The position numbers were made by a program, and so were the translations under genes. The notes under the pieces are model-generated. The model was not told where the DNA came from. It worked only from the letters and a program-made list of their open reading frames with translations, and searched no databases. Positions 48,029 to 57,428 of a DNA stretch of 64,000 nucleotides are shown in pieces. The stretch is taken from contig JADJOO010000005.1 in assembly GCA_016713725.1 (NCBI GenBank), positions 62,001 through 126,000 of the forward strand, in the 5' to 3' direction. Within the stretch, counting starts at the first letter, position 1; each line of letters starts with the position of its first letter. The stretch comes from Pseudomonadota bacterium. Its GTDB lineage: Bacteria; Pseudomonadota; Gammaproteobacteria; Steroidobacterales; Steroidobacteraceae.

Positions 48029-49567
48029 TCAGTCGCCGCGCGATCCTGGGCCGACTGCCGTGGCGAGACCCGCAACGGCCAGCCTGCGGTCCGGGTGCAC
48101 GGCCAGCGTTTTCCGGTAGGCCGCGGCGGCTTCGACCGGCCTTCCGGCAGTGAGCAGGAGGTCGCCCAGCAATTCGTCCAGGGGTTTCACCGAGTACGGC
48201 GGGCCGTATTCGAATGCCATCGAGTCGGCCCTGGCGATCGCCTCCCGCACGCTGTCGAGGCCGTTGTCCTGCTTCCCTTGTCCGAACAGGATCGCTCCGT
48301 CGAGTGCAGTGGCGAGAATCTGCCCCTGCTCGAGCTCTTCCGGCGTGACGGAGTCGTAGCGGCTCGCGACGACGCCAACTGCGTTCGCGCGTGCAGCGTC
48401 GGACCGGGCTCGCAGGCGTCGCGCCTGGGCTTCAGCGGCAGACACGTTGCCACTTCGGGCCGCGACCACGCCGCGCGCAAAATCGTAGGCCGAGAACGCA
48501 AAGATTGCCTTGATGCCCGTCTCGTCGACATCTTCCCACCCCATCGGGTCGGCACTGCCCGTTTCGATGAGCCACATCGCCCGGGCGTATGCGAGGCTCG
48601 TGCGATTGCCCTGCGTGGGCTTCCTGGCGACATCGTCTGCGACGGACTGCACCAGCTTCGCGGCATCGTCACGCATCCCCTGCTGCAGGTAGGCGTAGGC
48701 CAGCCACTCCAGGGCGTGATAGCCGCCTTGTCCCTGGCTGCGCGCCGTCGCGAGCGATGCGACATTGGCTGCGATCGCGTCATCCCACAACCCCAGCGCG
48801 AAGAAAATGTGCGAAGGCATGTGTTGTGCATGTGCGGCTGCCGGCGCGACCTTGCCGTAGCGTCGCGCGGCTCGCAGGCCGAGGGGCGCATGCACGGGAT
48901 CGTCATAGGCGTGCACGAGATAGTGCAGCGCACCCGGATGGCGGGGGTCGACCTCGTAAACGGTTTCGGCTTCAGCAGCCGCGCGCATGTAGTTGGCCGT
49001 GTCGCGCGTGGACCCGGAGAGCCCCAGCCACGACAAGGCAAGGAACGAGCGGGCGTCCAGGTCATCTGGAAACTTCCTGGTCAGTTCGCCGAGTGCCCGG
49101 TTGAAGCTGGCATCGCGCTCGACCTTCGAGCCATCGCCATACAGCGCCTCTACCGACGCCAGGTACCCGCGCTCACGTTCCGTCGCTGCCCTGTTCATGC
49201 GCGCCTCGCGGGTTGGACCGAGGCGCTGCAGGACGGCGCGTGCGGCCTCGAGATCCTGCTCGCCCCAGAGCGGCATGTTGTGGCTTAGCGCCTCGCCCCA
49301 GTACGCCAGGACGAACCCTGGATCCTTTGCTTGCGCGGCACGAAAGGATTCGCGAGCTGCATCGAACTCGAAGCTGTGCAGGAGCAGCAGCCCGCGCATG
49401 AAGTCCGGCTGTGCCGCGGCGGCACCGGAATTCGGAAAGTTCGTTTCGCCGAGGCTGCCGGCGACCGCAACGGCTGCCGACGGCTGCGTCTCCTGGTGGG
49501 CGAGGACGGGCGTGGCGCAGCACAGTGCGAGCAGCAGTGCGGCGGCGCGAGCGGTTGGGCCGGTCAT
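48029..49567 (-). CDS. Exported TPR-repeat protein
   Basis: 512 residues with a signal peptide ending VLAHQ. The rest is alpha-helical with repeated TPR-like pairs, for example LLLLHSFEFDAARESFRAAQAKDPG and LQQGMRDDAAKLVQSVADDV. TPR proteins scaffold complexes; no specific role can be given. It has no operon partner. Confidence 0.75.
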   Translation of the reverse strand: MTGPTARAAALLLALCCATPVLAHQETQPSAAVAVAGSLGETNFPNSGAAAAQPDFMRGLLLLHSFEFDAARESFRAAQAKDPGFVLAYWGEALSHNMPLWGEQDLEAARAVLQRLGPTREARMNRAATERERGYLASVEALYGDGSKVERDASFNRALGELTRKFPDDLDARSFLALSWLGLSGSTRDTANYMRAAAEAETVYEVDPRHPGALHYLVHAYDDPVHAPLGLRAARRYGKVAPAAAHAQHMPSHIFFALGLWDDAIAANVASLATARSQGQGGYHALEWLAYAYLQQGMRDDAAKLVQSVADDVARKPTQGNRTSLAYARAMWLIETGSADPMGWEDVDETGIKAIFAFSAYDFARGVVAARSGNVSAAEAQARRLRARSDAARANAVGVVASRYDSVTPEELEQGQILATALDGAILFGQGKQDNGLDSVREAIARADSMAFEYGPPYSVKPLDELLGDLLLTAGRPVEAAAAYRKTLAVHPDRRLAVAGLATAVGPGSRGD

Positions 49568-49669
49568 TTGATCGATCTCCCCGATCCGTGCAGTCGGCGA
49601 TTCTTATCGCACGTTCGTTGGCGGACTGCAGTCGCAGGTGGCAGCGGCCCGCGCCGGGGACACCGACGA

Positions 49670-50107
49670 CTAGACGTCGCCGATCCGCAGCACCGCGATC
49701 GCGACCCGCACTTCGACGAGGAAACTCACGAATGCGGCGACCAGAGCGCACATCGCCATCACGAACAGGAACGCCAGCGGCGGCGCGAGATTGAGCGGAA
49801 TGAACGTGCTCGAGAACAGCAGGGCGATGACGATGGCCACCAGCAGGGCCGCGATGGTGCCGAGCGTGATCGCGATGTAGATGTAGCGAGCGCGTCTCGA
49901 CAGCGCCTGCAGCTGGCTGCGGATGCGATCGGCGTCGCGCGCCTCGGGCACGCGCAACTCCTTCTCCATGTTGCGTGCGCGGTCGACGATACGCGCGAGG
50001 CGGCTCGCCAGCACGCCCAGGAAAACCCAGATGCCGGACAACAGGAACACCGGTGCGAGCGCGAGCTGGATCGCGTGGGCAATGTCGACGACTTCGATTC
50101 CATCCAC
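49670..50107 (-). CDS. DUF2721-family membrane protein
   Basis: 145 residues. HAIQLALAPVFLLSGIWVFLG, then SRLARIVDRAR, then two further membrane helices: the DUF2721 layout. Function unknown. GTG 50107 has GAGGTG upstream; there is no ATG in a suitable place. Confidence 0.72.
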   Translation of the reverse strand: MDGIEVVDIAHAIQLALAPVFLLSGIWVFLGVLASRLARIVDRARNMEKELRVPEARDADRIRSQLQALSRRARYIYIAITLGTIAALLVAIVIALLFSSTFIPLNLAPPLAFLFVMAMCALVAAFVSFLVEVRVAIAVLRIGDV

Positions 50108-50299
50108 GGCGCTGCACCTCGCACGATCCAATGCGCGATTGTAGTGGCTCGCCGGTTGCCAGGCGGCGCGGTTCCCGTGCACCATCGAGGCGCATGCCGA
50201 GAAGGTCTTGAGCCGTGACCGGACCAGCGGACCAGCGGCCATCCCGGCCGCACGGGACCGACGGTTGCGGAAGCGGTCGCTCCTGAAGCCAGCGGGAAC

Positions 50300-50545
50300 G
50301 CCCCCGGGCGGGGAGCCGCCGGCCCCCCCGGGCGCCCCCCCGCCCCCGCGGCCCGCCCCCCCCCGCCGCCGGCCCCCCCGGCCCGCCCCCCCGCCCCCCC
50401 CCCCCCCGGGGGGGCCCCCCCGCGCCCCCCCCCCCGGGGGGGGGCGGGGGCCCCCCCCCCGCCCCCGCCGGGGGGGGGCCCGCCCGCCCGGGGCTCCCGG
50501 GGGGCGGGGGGGGGGGGAGGGGGCGTGGGGGGGGCGGGGGGGGGC
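50300..50545. other. Almost pure G/C block, probable assembly or sequencing artefact
   Basis: About 245 bases containing only G and C apart from a few bases, with long C-runs on the left and long G-runs on the right. The overall C-then-G polarity would fold into one giant hairpin. It does not look like coding or regulatory DNA of this genome and lies between the DUF2721 start and the M13 peptidase. A real GC-rich palindrome that could not be sequenced properly is the main alternative. Confidence 0.7.
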
Positions 50546-50680
50546 AACGCCCTGGCCTGCGGCGGGCACGCTTCGTCGCAACTGGCCGATCCGCCTGCGG
50601 CTGGGTGGGAGCTGAATCCTCTATACTCGTCGGCCTCGTGGCCCATAACGGCCGCACCCAGTACCCATGGAGTCCTGACG

Positions 50681-52760
50681 ATGCAGATTCGTTGGTCCTT
50701 GCCCGTCGCCCTGACCCTGACGACCCTTGCCGCCCAGGCCGCGCCCAACGCGCCCGAGCCGCCCGTCACACCGGTTGCGCCCGTTGTCGCCGCTGCCCCG
50801 GCTGCTCCGGCATTGACGTCCGGCCTGTTCCTGCAGAACTTCGACCGCACGGTGCGGCCGCAGGACGACCTGTACCGCTTCGTCAACGGCACGTGGCTCA
50901 AGACCAACGAAATCCCTGCCGACAAGTCGAACTACGGCTCCTTCACGCTGCTGTCCGATGAAGCCGAAAGGAACCTGCGCGTGATCGTCGAAGAGGCGGC
51001 TGCGGCCAATGCTGCACCCGGCTCCGCCCAGCAGCTGGTTGGCGACTTCTACTCGAGCTACATGGACGAAGCGAAGGCGGAGCAGCTCGGCCTCGCCGCT
51101 ACAGCCCGAACTCGACCGCATCGCGGCCATCGATGACCGCAAGCAACTGCTCTCGTACCTGTCACGCGCGCAGCTGTTGCTGATCGACAACCCGATCGGT
51201 GCCCAGATCTTCGCCGACGCGAAGAACCCCGACCTGAACACGCTGTGGGTGACGCAGTCCGGCTTCGGCCTGCCGGAGCGCGACTACTACTTCTCGACGG
51301 AACAGCGCTTCACGGAGATCCGCGGCGCCTACGAGAAGCACATCGATAACGTGTTCAAGCTCGCCGGCCGCAAGGATTCTGCTGCGGTCGCGAAGGAACT
51401 GATGGCGTTCGAGACGCGCCTCGCCAAGGCCTCCTGGCCCGCGGTGAAGCTGCGCGACATCGAGGCGCTCTACAACCCGATGACCGTCGAAGGCGCCGAG
51501 CAGGCGACGCCCGGCATCGACTGGTCGACGTGGCTCACGCAGATGACGCTGCCGGGCTCGGGCCAGCTGGTGCTCACGCAGAAGGACTACTTCCAGGAAG
51601 TCGGCAAGGCCATCAACGACGTGCCGCTCGCGACGTGGCGGGACTATCTCACGCTGCGCACGCTCGACGCGTACTCGCCCTACCTGAGCAAGGCGTTTGC
51701 CGATGAGAACTTCGACTTCTACCAGCGCACGCTCTCCGGCACGCCGCAGATCAAGCCGCGCTGGAAGCGCGCGCTCGGCGAGCTCGAAGGCTCGACCGGC
51801 GACCTGCTCGGCCAGGAATACGTCAAGCGTCACTTCCCGCCGGAAGCAAAGCAGCGCATGGACGTGCTGGTCGGTAACCTGCTCAAGGCGTTCGACGTGT
51901 CGATCGACGAGCTGGCCTGGATGGGTCCGGAAACGAAGCAGGCAGCGCACGACAAGGTCCGCAACTTCACGGTCAAGATCGGTTACCCGACCAAGTGGAA
52001 GGACTACACCGGCCTGGTCGTCGACAAAAACGACCTGCTCGGCAACGTGCTGCGTGCGCGTGCCGTGAACGTGCAGCGAGAGTTGAAGAAAGTCGGCCAG
52101 CCGGTCGACAAGACCGAGTGGGGCATGACGCCGCAGACGGTCAACGCCTACTACAACCCGCTCGCCAACGAGATCGTGTTCCCGGCGGCGATCCTGCAGC
52201 CGCCGTTCTTCGACCTGAACGCGGACGACGCCGTGAACTACGGCGGCATCGGCGCGGTGATCGGCCACGAGATCAGCCACGGCTTCGACGACCAGGGCCG
52301 CAAGTTCGACGGCAAGGGCGTCCTGCGCGACTGGTGGACCGACAAGGACAACGAATTGTTCATGGCGCGAGCAAATGCGCTCGTGCAGCAGTACAACGCG
52401 TTCAGCCCGATTGCCGGAATGAACGTCAACGGCGAACTCACGCTCGGTGAGAATATCGGCGACCTGTCGGGTCTCGCGGTGGCCCGCAAGGCCTACCAGA
52501 TTGCGCTCGACGGCAAGACCGCGCCCGTGCTGGACGGGTACACCGGCGAGCAGCGGTTCTACCTCGGCTGGGGCCAGATCTGGGCCCGGAACTACCGCGA
52601 GGACGAGCTGCGCAAGCGCCTGAAGACGGACCCCCACAGCCCGAGCGAGTACCGCGCCAACGGCATCCTGCGCAACATGCCGACGTTTGCCGAGGCGTTC
52701 GACGTGAAAGCCGGCGACAAGATGTACCTCGCACCGGAACAGGCCGTCCGTATCTGGTGA
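50681..52760 (+). CDS. M13-family metallopeptidase (PepO/neprilysin-like), with a frameshift
   Basis: About 690 codons. Signal peptide LPVALTLTTLAAQAAP, then the N-terminal part in one frame up to AEQLGLA, then from about 51095 the next frame (QPELDRIAAIDDRKQLL ... to the end). The catalytic zinc site GHEISHGFDDQG and the third ligand ENIGDLSG are intact. The break fits a two-base loss in a CG-rich spot (GCGCCG to GCCG). M13 peptidases are exported or membrane endopeptidases. It is followed 64 bases later by lemA. Confidence 0.82.
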
Positions 52761-52824
52761 CCGGATTCTGTTAAATTCGCAGTCGTCCGGGGTGGGCCGA
52801 ACGGCAATCAAGGAGTACTTCCCG

Positions 52825-53454
52825 ATGCGAGTTTTGCAAGCGCTCTTGCTGGTGGCGGTGGCCACGCTGCTGTCCGGTTGCGGTTACAACACGATCCAGG
52901 TGCAGGACGAAGCGACGACATCGGCATGGTCTGAAGTCGTCAACCAGTACCAGCGCCGCGCCGACCTGATCCCGAACCTCGTCAACACGGTGAAGGGTTT
53001 CGCCGCGCAGGAGCAGGCCGTGCTCATCGGCGTCACCGAGGCGCGCGCCCGGGCGACGCAGGTTCAGGTCAAGGCCGACGACCCGGCTTCGTTGCAGCAG
53101 TTCCAGGCGGCGCAGGGCGAGCTGTCGAGCGCGCTCTCGCGCCTTATGGTCGTGGTCGAAAAGTACCCGGAACTCAAGTCGGACCAGAATTTCCGTGACC
53201 TGCAGGCGCAGCTCGAAGGCACCGAGAACCGGATCACCGTCGCGCGCAATCGCTACATCCAGGCGGTGCAGGATTACAACGTGACGATCCGCAGGTTCCC
53301 GACCAACCTCACGGCCATGATCTTCGGCTACAAGGTGAAGCCGAACTTTGCGGTCGAGAACGAAGCTGCGATCGCGAAGCCGCCGACCGTGGACTTCAGC
53401 GCACCGTCGGCCACCCCGGCCCCGGCGCCCACGCCCGCACCTGCGACCAACTGA
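52825..53454 (+). CDS. lemA: LemA-family lipoprotein
   Basis: About 209 residues. LLSGC lipobox (signal from MRVLQALLLV), then the LemA coiled-coil core (YQRRADLIPNLVNTVKGFA and NRYIQAVQDYN) and a proline-alanine tail. AAGGAG precedes ATG 52825. With the two following TPM genes it forms the common LemA-TPM cluster of unknown physiological role. Confidence 0.86.
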   Translation: MRVLQALLLVAVATLLSGCGYNTIQVQDEATTSAWSEVVNQYQRRADLIPNLVNTVKGFAAQEQAVLIGVTEARARATQVQVKADDPASLQQFQAAQGELSSALSRLMVVVEKYPELKSDQNFRDLQAQLEGTENRITVARNRYIQAVQDYNVTIRRFPTNLTAMIFGYKVKPNFAVENEAAIAKPPTVDFSAPSATPAPAPTPAPATN

Positions 53455-53504
53455 GGTGCTCCTCGCGTCGTGCCCCCGCTGGGGGCGCGACGCGGGGTGA
53501 TCCC

Positions 53505-54446
53505 ATGGTCGACGCGACGTACCCGCTCGATTCCCGTCCGCTGCTGCGAGGCCCGTTGCTCGCTGCTTGGCTGTGGCTCATGGCTGCAGTCGTCTCCCCC
53601 GCATTCGCACAGGGTCTTGTCGCCGTTCCTCAGCTCACGGCGCGGGTCACTGACCTCACCGGTACCCTGGCGGCCGACCAGTCTTCGGCGCTCGAAGCCA
53701 AGCTGGCCGCGTTCGAGCAGTCGGAGGGCAGCCAGGTCGCGGTCCTGATCGTGCCGACGACACAGCCCGAGGCAATCGAGCAGTACTCGGTCCGTGTGGT
53801 CGATCAGTGGCAGCTGGGCCGCGGCAAGGTCGACGACGGCGTCCTGCTGCTCGTGGCATTGAACGACCGCAAGGTGCGCATCGAAGTCGGCTACGGCCTC
53901 GAAGGCGCGCTGCCCGATGCGACCGCCAACCGGATCATCCAGCAGGACATCACGCCAGCATTCAAGCGCGGCGATTACTACAACGGCATCAGCACCGGCG
54001 TCGATCGCATCATGCGTGTGATCGAGGGCGAGCCTTTGCCCGAACCCGAGTTCAGCCCGCCGGCCGCGGGCATCCCCGGCATGGTGCAACTGCTGCCGTT
54101 CCTGTTCATCTTTGCGCTGGTTGGCGGCTCGATCTTCCGGCGCCTGTTCGGTCGCGTGGGGGGCGCACTCGCCACCGGCGGCCTGGTCGGTTTCCTGACC
54201 TGGATGCTGATCAGCATTCTCGGCATCTCGCTGTTCGCCGGCATCGTCGCCTTCATCTTTGCGCTCATGGGTGGCATGGGGGGCGGCGGACCGGGTGCCG
54301 GCGGCAACGGCTGGTATAGCCGGCGTCACGGCAGCGGCTGGGGCTACGGCGGCGGCTTCGGTGGCGGCGGCGGATTTGGCGGCGGGGGCGGATTCGGCGG
54401 CGGGGGCGGCGGCTTCGGGGGCGGCGGCGCCTCAGGCAGCTGGTGA
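53505..54446 (+). CDS. TPM-domain (YgcG-like) membrane protein with glycine-rich tail
   Basis: 313 residues: signal peptide ending AFAQG, a TPM domain (VTDLTGTLAADQSSALEAKL ... EVGYGLEGALPDATANRII), membrane segments near 200-260 and a C-terminal tail of GGGGFGGG repeats. TPM proteins are often annotated as phosphatases but biochemical support is limited. It overlaps the next gene by four bases. Confidence 0.84.
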   Translation: MVDATYPLDSRPLLRGPLLAAWLWLMAAVVSPAFAQGLVAVPQLTARVTDLTGTLAADQSSALEAKLAAFEQSEGSQVAVLIVPTTQPEAIEQYSVRVVDQWQLGRGKVDDGVLLLVALNDRKVRIEVGYGLEGALPDATANRIIQQDITPAFKRGDYYNGISTGVDRIMRVIEGEPLPEPEFSPPAAGIPGMVQLLPFLFIFALVGGSIFRRLFGRVGGALATGGLVGFLTWMLISILGISLFAGIVAFIFALMGGMGGGGPGAGGNGWYSRRHGSGWGYGGGFGGGGGFGGGGGFGGGGGGFGGGGASGSW

Positions 54447-54955
54447 TGGCCATGGACTGGACGCGTCTATTTCGTCACCTGTTATCGACGCGTGGCAAAC
54501 TTGCGCGCGCTTTCCCGGTCGAAGCCCTCGCAGCGATCGAAACAGCGGTCACGGAATCTGAACTCTTGCACAGCGGCGAGATCCGTTTTGCGATCGAAGC
54601 GGCGCTCGAGCCCCGCGACATCTGGGAAGGCAGGACGCCGCGGGCCCGGGCACTGCAGGTCTTTGCTGCGCTGGGGGTCTGGGATACCGAAGCGAACAAC
54701 GGCATCCTGGTCTACGTGCTGCTGGCGGATCGCGACGTGGAGATCGTGGCGGACAGGGGTTTCAACGGTCGCGTGAGCCCCGCGGAGTGGGCCGCGGTCT
54801 GCAACACGATGGAAGAGATGTTCCGCTCCGGGCAATATGAGCGGGGCGCGGTGGAAGGAGTGCACGAGGCTGGCCGGTTGCTGGCCCGTCACTACCCGCC
54901 GTTCCCCGGCGGGCGCGACGAAGATCAACTGCCGAACCGCCCCGCCGTGCTCTGA
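54443..54955 (+). CDS. TPM-domain cytoplasmic protein
   Basis: 170 residues with IETAVTESELLHSGEIRFAI, RAQVFAALGVWDTEANNGIL and DRDVEIVADRGFNGRVSP, a second type of TPM domain without signal peptide. GTG 54443 overlaps the previous stop. Completes the LemA-TPM-TPM unit. Confidence 0.82.
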   Translation: MMAMDWTRLFRHLLSTRGKLARAFPVEALAAIETAVTESELLHSGEIRFAIEAALEPRDIWEGRTPRARALQVFAALGVWDTEANNGILVYVLLADRDVEIVADRGFNGRVSPAEWAAVCNTMEEMFRSGQYERGAVEGVHEAGRLLARHYPPFPGGRDEDQLPNRPAVL

Positions 54956-54993
54956 ACGGCCACGGGCCGTCCGACGCTGACGAGAGGTGGAAA

Positions 54994-56177
54994 GTGATTG
55001 GATTCGTGAATCTTCCAGGCAACCAGACGACGCGCCGCGTGGCGCTCGTCGCCGTATTCGCATCACTTGCTGGCTGCAGCATCTTCACGCCGCAACAGCA
55101 GGAGCCGTCGCCGCCGCCGGAACCGCCGAAACCGCAGTACGCGGAGCCGCTCGCGACGCACACGTTCCCATTCGACCCGCAGACCACGGCGGTCGTAGGC
55201 GCGTTGCAGGCGACGATCGCGACCCATGAAGACACGCTCCCCGACATCGCGCGCCGCTTCAATCTCGGCTACGACGAAGTCGTCAATGCCAATCCAGGCG
55301 TCGACCCGTGGCTCCCGAAGGAGGGCACCCGCATCGTATTGCCCACGCAGTTCGTGCTGCCGGATGCGCCGCGCGAAGGCCTGGTCGTCAACCTCGCGGC
55401 ATTGCGGATGTATTATTTCCCGAAGCCCGCGCAGGGCGAGCAACGCGTGGTGGTCACGGTGCCGATCGGCATCGGCATGGTCGGCTGGGCGACGCCCGAA
55501 GGCGCCACGAAGATCGTCTCGAAGCGCAAGGACCCGGTCTGGACCCCACCTGCTTCCGTGCGCAAGGAACACGCGGCCGAAGGCGACATCCTGCCCGCGC
55601 GGGTCCCGGCCGGTCCCGACAATCCGCTCGGCGCGTTCGCAATGAACCTCGGCTGGCCGAGCTATCTCATGCATGGCACCAACAAGCCTGCCGGTGTCGG
55701 CATGCGCGCGAGCCATGGCTGCATCCGGCTGTATCCGGAAGACATCGCGACGCTGTTTCCCCAGTTGCCGATCGGCACCAAGGTCACGGTCGTCAACCAG
55801 CCGCTGCTCTACAAGGTGCAGGACGGCCAGTTCTACGTGCAGTCGTTCCCTCCGCACGAGGAGCATCCGGAAGCGAAAGCGGCAGCCAAGGGCCAGCGCT
55901 TCAACAAGAAAGTGCAGGAAAAGATGGCGCAGCGCGCGCGAAACCGGCGGCCGTCACAGTCGACTGGGCGCTCGTGGAGCAGGTGGTGAACGCGTCGAAA
56001 GGCGTGGCCGTGCCGGTTTCGCAGCCGGCCGTCGGGCTCGACCAGTTCCTGGCGTCGGCGCTTCTCGTCGAGAATCGCATCCCGGAGGGCGCGACCTGGG
56101 ACGGCAGCGACCGGCCCGTGCCGATCCGCGATGAGGCACCCGCCGTTACTCCGGTCGCTGCCAGCGGCGGACGCTAG
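54994..56177 (+). CDS. L,D-transpeptidase (YkuD) with LysM-like domain, frameshifted near the end
   Basis: A lipoprotein (LAGC) with a LysM-like segment (IARRFNLGYDEVVNANPGV) and a YkuD domain with catalytic HGTNKP and ASHGCIRLYPED. L,D-transpeptidases cross-link peptidoglycan or attach lipoprotein to it. At about 55940, in CGCGCGCG, the frame shifts; the family continuation (KPAAVTVDWALVEQVVNAS) is in the next frame to TAG 56177. The catalytic domain is upstream of the break, so the protein may still work. GTG 54994 has GAGAGGTGG before it. Confidence 0.83.
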
Positions 56178-56183
56178 GCGACC

Positions 56184-57393
56184 GTGCGAGGACTCCCGGC
56201 CAGCTGGTACCTGGACCCCGACCGCGCTCCGCTCGAAGACTCCGCGATCTTCGCACCGAGCTGGCAGTTCGTCTGCCACGTCTCGGACCTGCCTGCGTCC
56301 GGCACCGCCGTGCGCTACGACTGCGGCAGGCATTCCGGGGTGGTGCTGCGGACGAAGGCGGGCGGCCTGCAGGGCTTTCGCAACGCCTGCCGTCATCGGG
56401 GCGCGCGCCTCGTCGAAGGCGACGCACACACCGGGCTCGCGTTCTGCATCGACGGCCGCTTGCGCTGCCCATACCACGGCTGGACGTACGACGAATCGGG
56501 CGCGCTCGTCAGCATTCCTGCTGGCCAGCACTTCGATGAGTTCGACGCGGACGCTCATTCATTGCATCCACTCCACGTCGCCCAGTGGCGCGGCCTGGTC
56601 TTTGCGGCCTTCCAGGCGCCGCGGCAACCGGTCGAGCAGGTGCTCGACGCCGTCGCCGGCGCCTGGCCGGACCTGACGTCGATGCGACGTGTGATCGAGC
56701 CGCACGCGACGCCCTGCGCGGCCGACTGGAAACTCGCGTGCGAGCACGCGCTCGACACCGCTCACGTCGACGTTGCGCGACCTGCGCTGAAGCCGCGGTT
56801 GTTTGCGCCCCTGGTTTTCGAGCGGGGCGAGGGTGATGCCCTCAGTGCGACAACTGCAGTCGCCACGGGCGCCGTCGGCGACACGTGGTCGTCGCGCATG
56901 TACCGCCAGTTGCTGCACGACAGGCGTTCGGCCCCGGCACGTGCCGAATATCTCTACCTGTGGCCAAACCTGCTGCTGCAGCTCGCGCCCGATGGCCTTT
57001 CCATCCTGCAGGTCCTGCCGGGCGCCACCGGTCACAGCACGTTGCGTGAGCTGCGCTACGCGGCACCCGATGTGAGTCGAGAGATGCGTCTGCTGCGTTA
57101 CACGCATCAGCGTGTGCGGCGCCAGGCTTTCGCGGCAGACGCGCGCTTGCTCGCACGCGTGCAGCAGGGAATCGGGATGCTGGGCGCCGATGAAACGGGC
57201 CCGATCGCCAACCGGCGAGGTCGGGTTGCGTTGGTTCGCCGAGCACTGTCGCGCGCCTGTCCGCACCGGCGTCCAGTACGCTGTCGATTGGCGGCCGCAA
57301 GCGCCGCAGGATGCTCCCTACCGGTGGAGCCTGAATTCGCCCGCGCTGCCTCCGGGTGGGCCAGGGGTCGCTTCGACGCCCGATAACTTATGA
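56184..57393 (+). CDS. Rieske-type ring-hydroxylating oxygenase alpha subunit-like, with a frameshift
   Basis: About 400 codons. The Rieske 2Fe-2S ligands are intact: CRH (Cys 69, His 71) and CPYH (Cys 95, His 98). In the catalytic domain, where the iron motif is usually YHxxxxHP, this protein reads AHVDVARP: the first His (194) is kept but the second (199) is Arg, predicting loss of the mononuclear iron. The tail from about 57210 continues in the next frame (GEVGLRWFAEHCR ... STPDNL, stop 57391-57393). It follows the transpeptidase by six bases. Confidence 0.72.
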
Positions 57394-57428
57394 TACTTTA
57401 GGGCACTTTTCTGAGGCGGGGCGCGGCT

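Noticed and set aside
50208..50615. Proline-rich open frame through the G/C block
   Set aside because: It is only translation of C-runs; no start signal or family.
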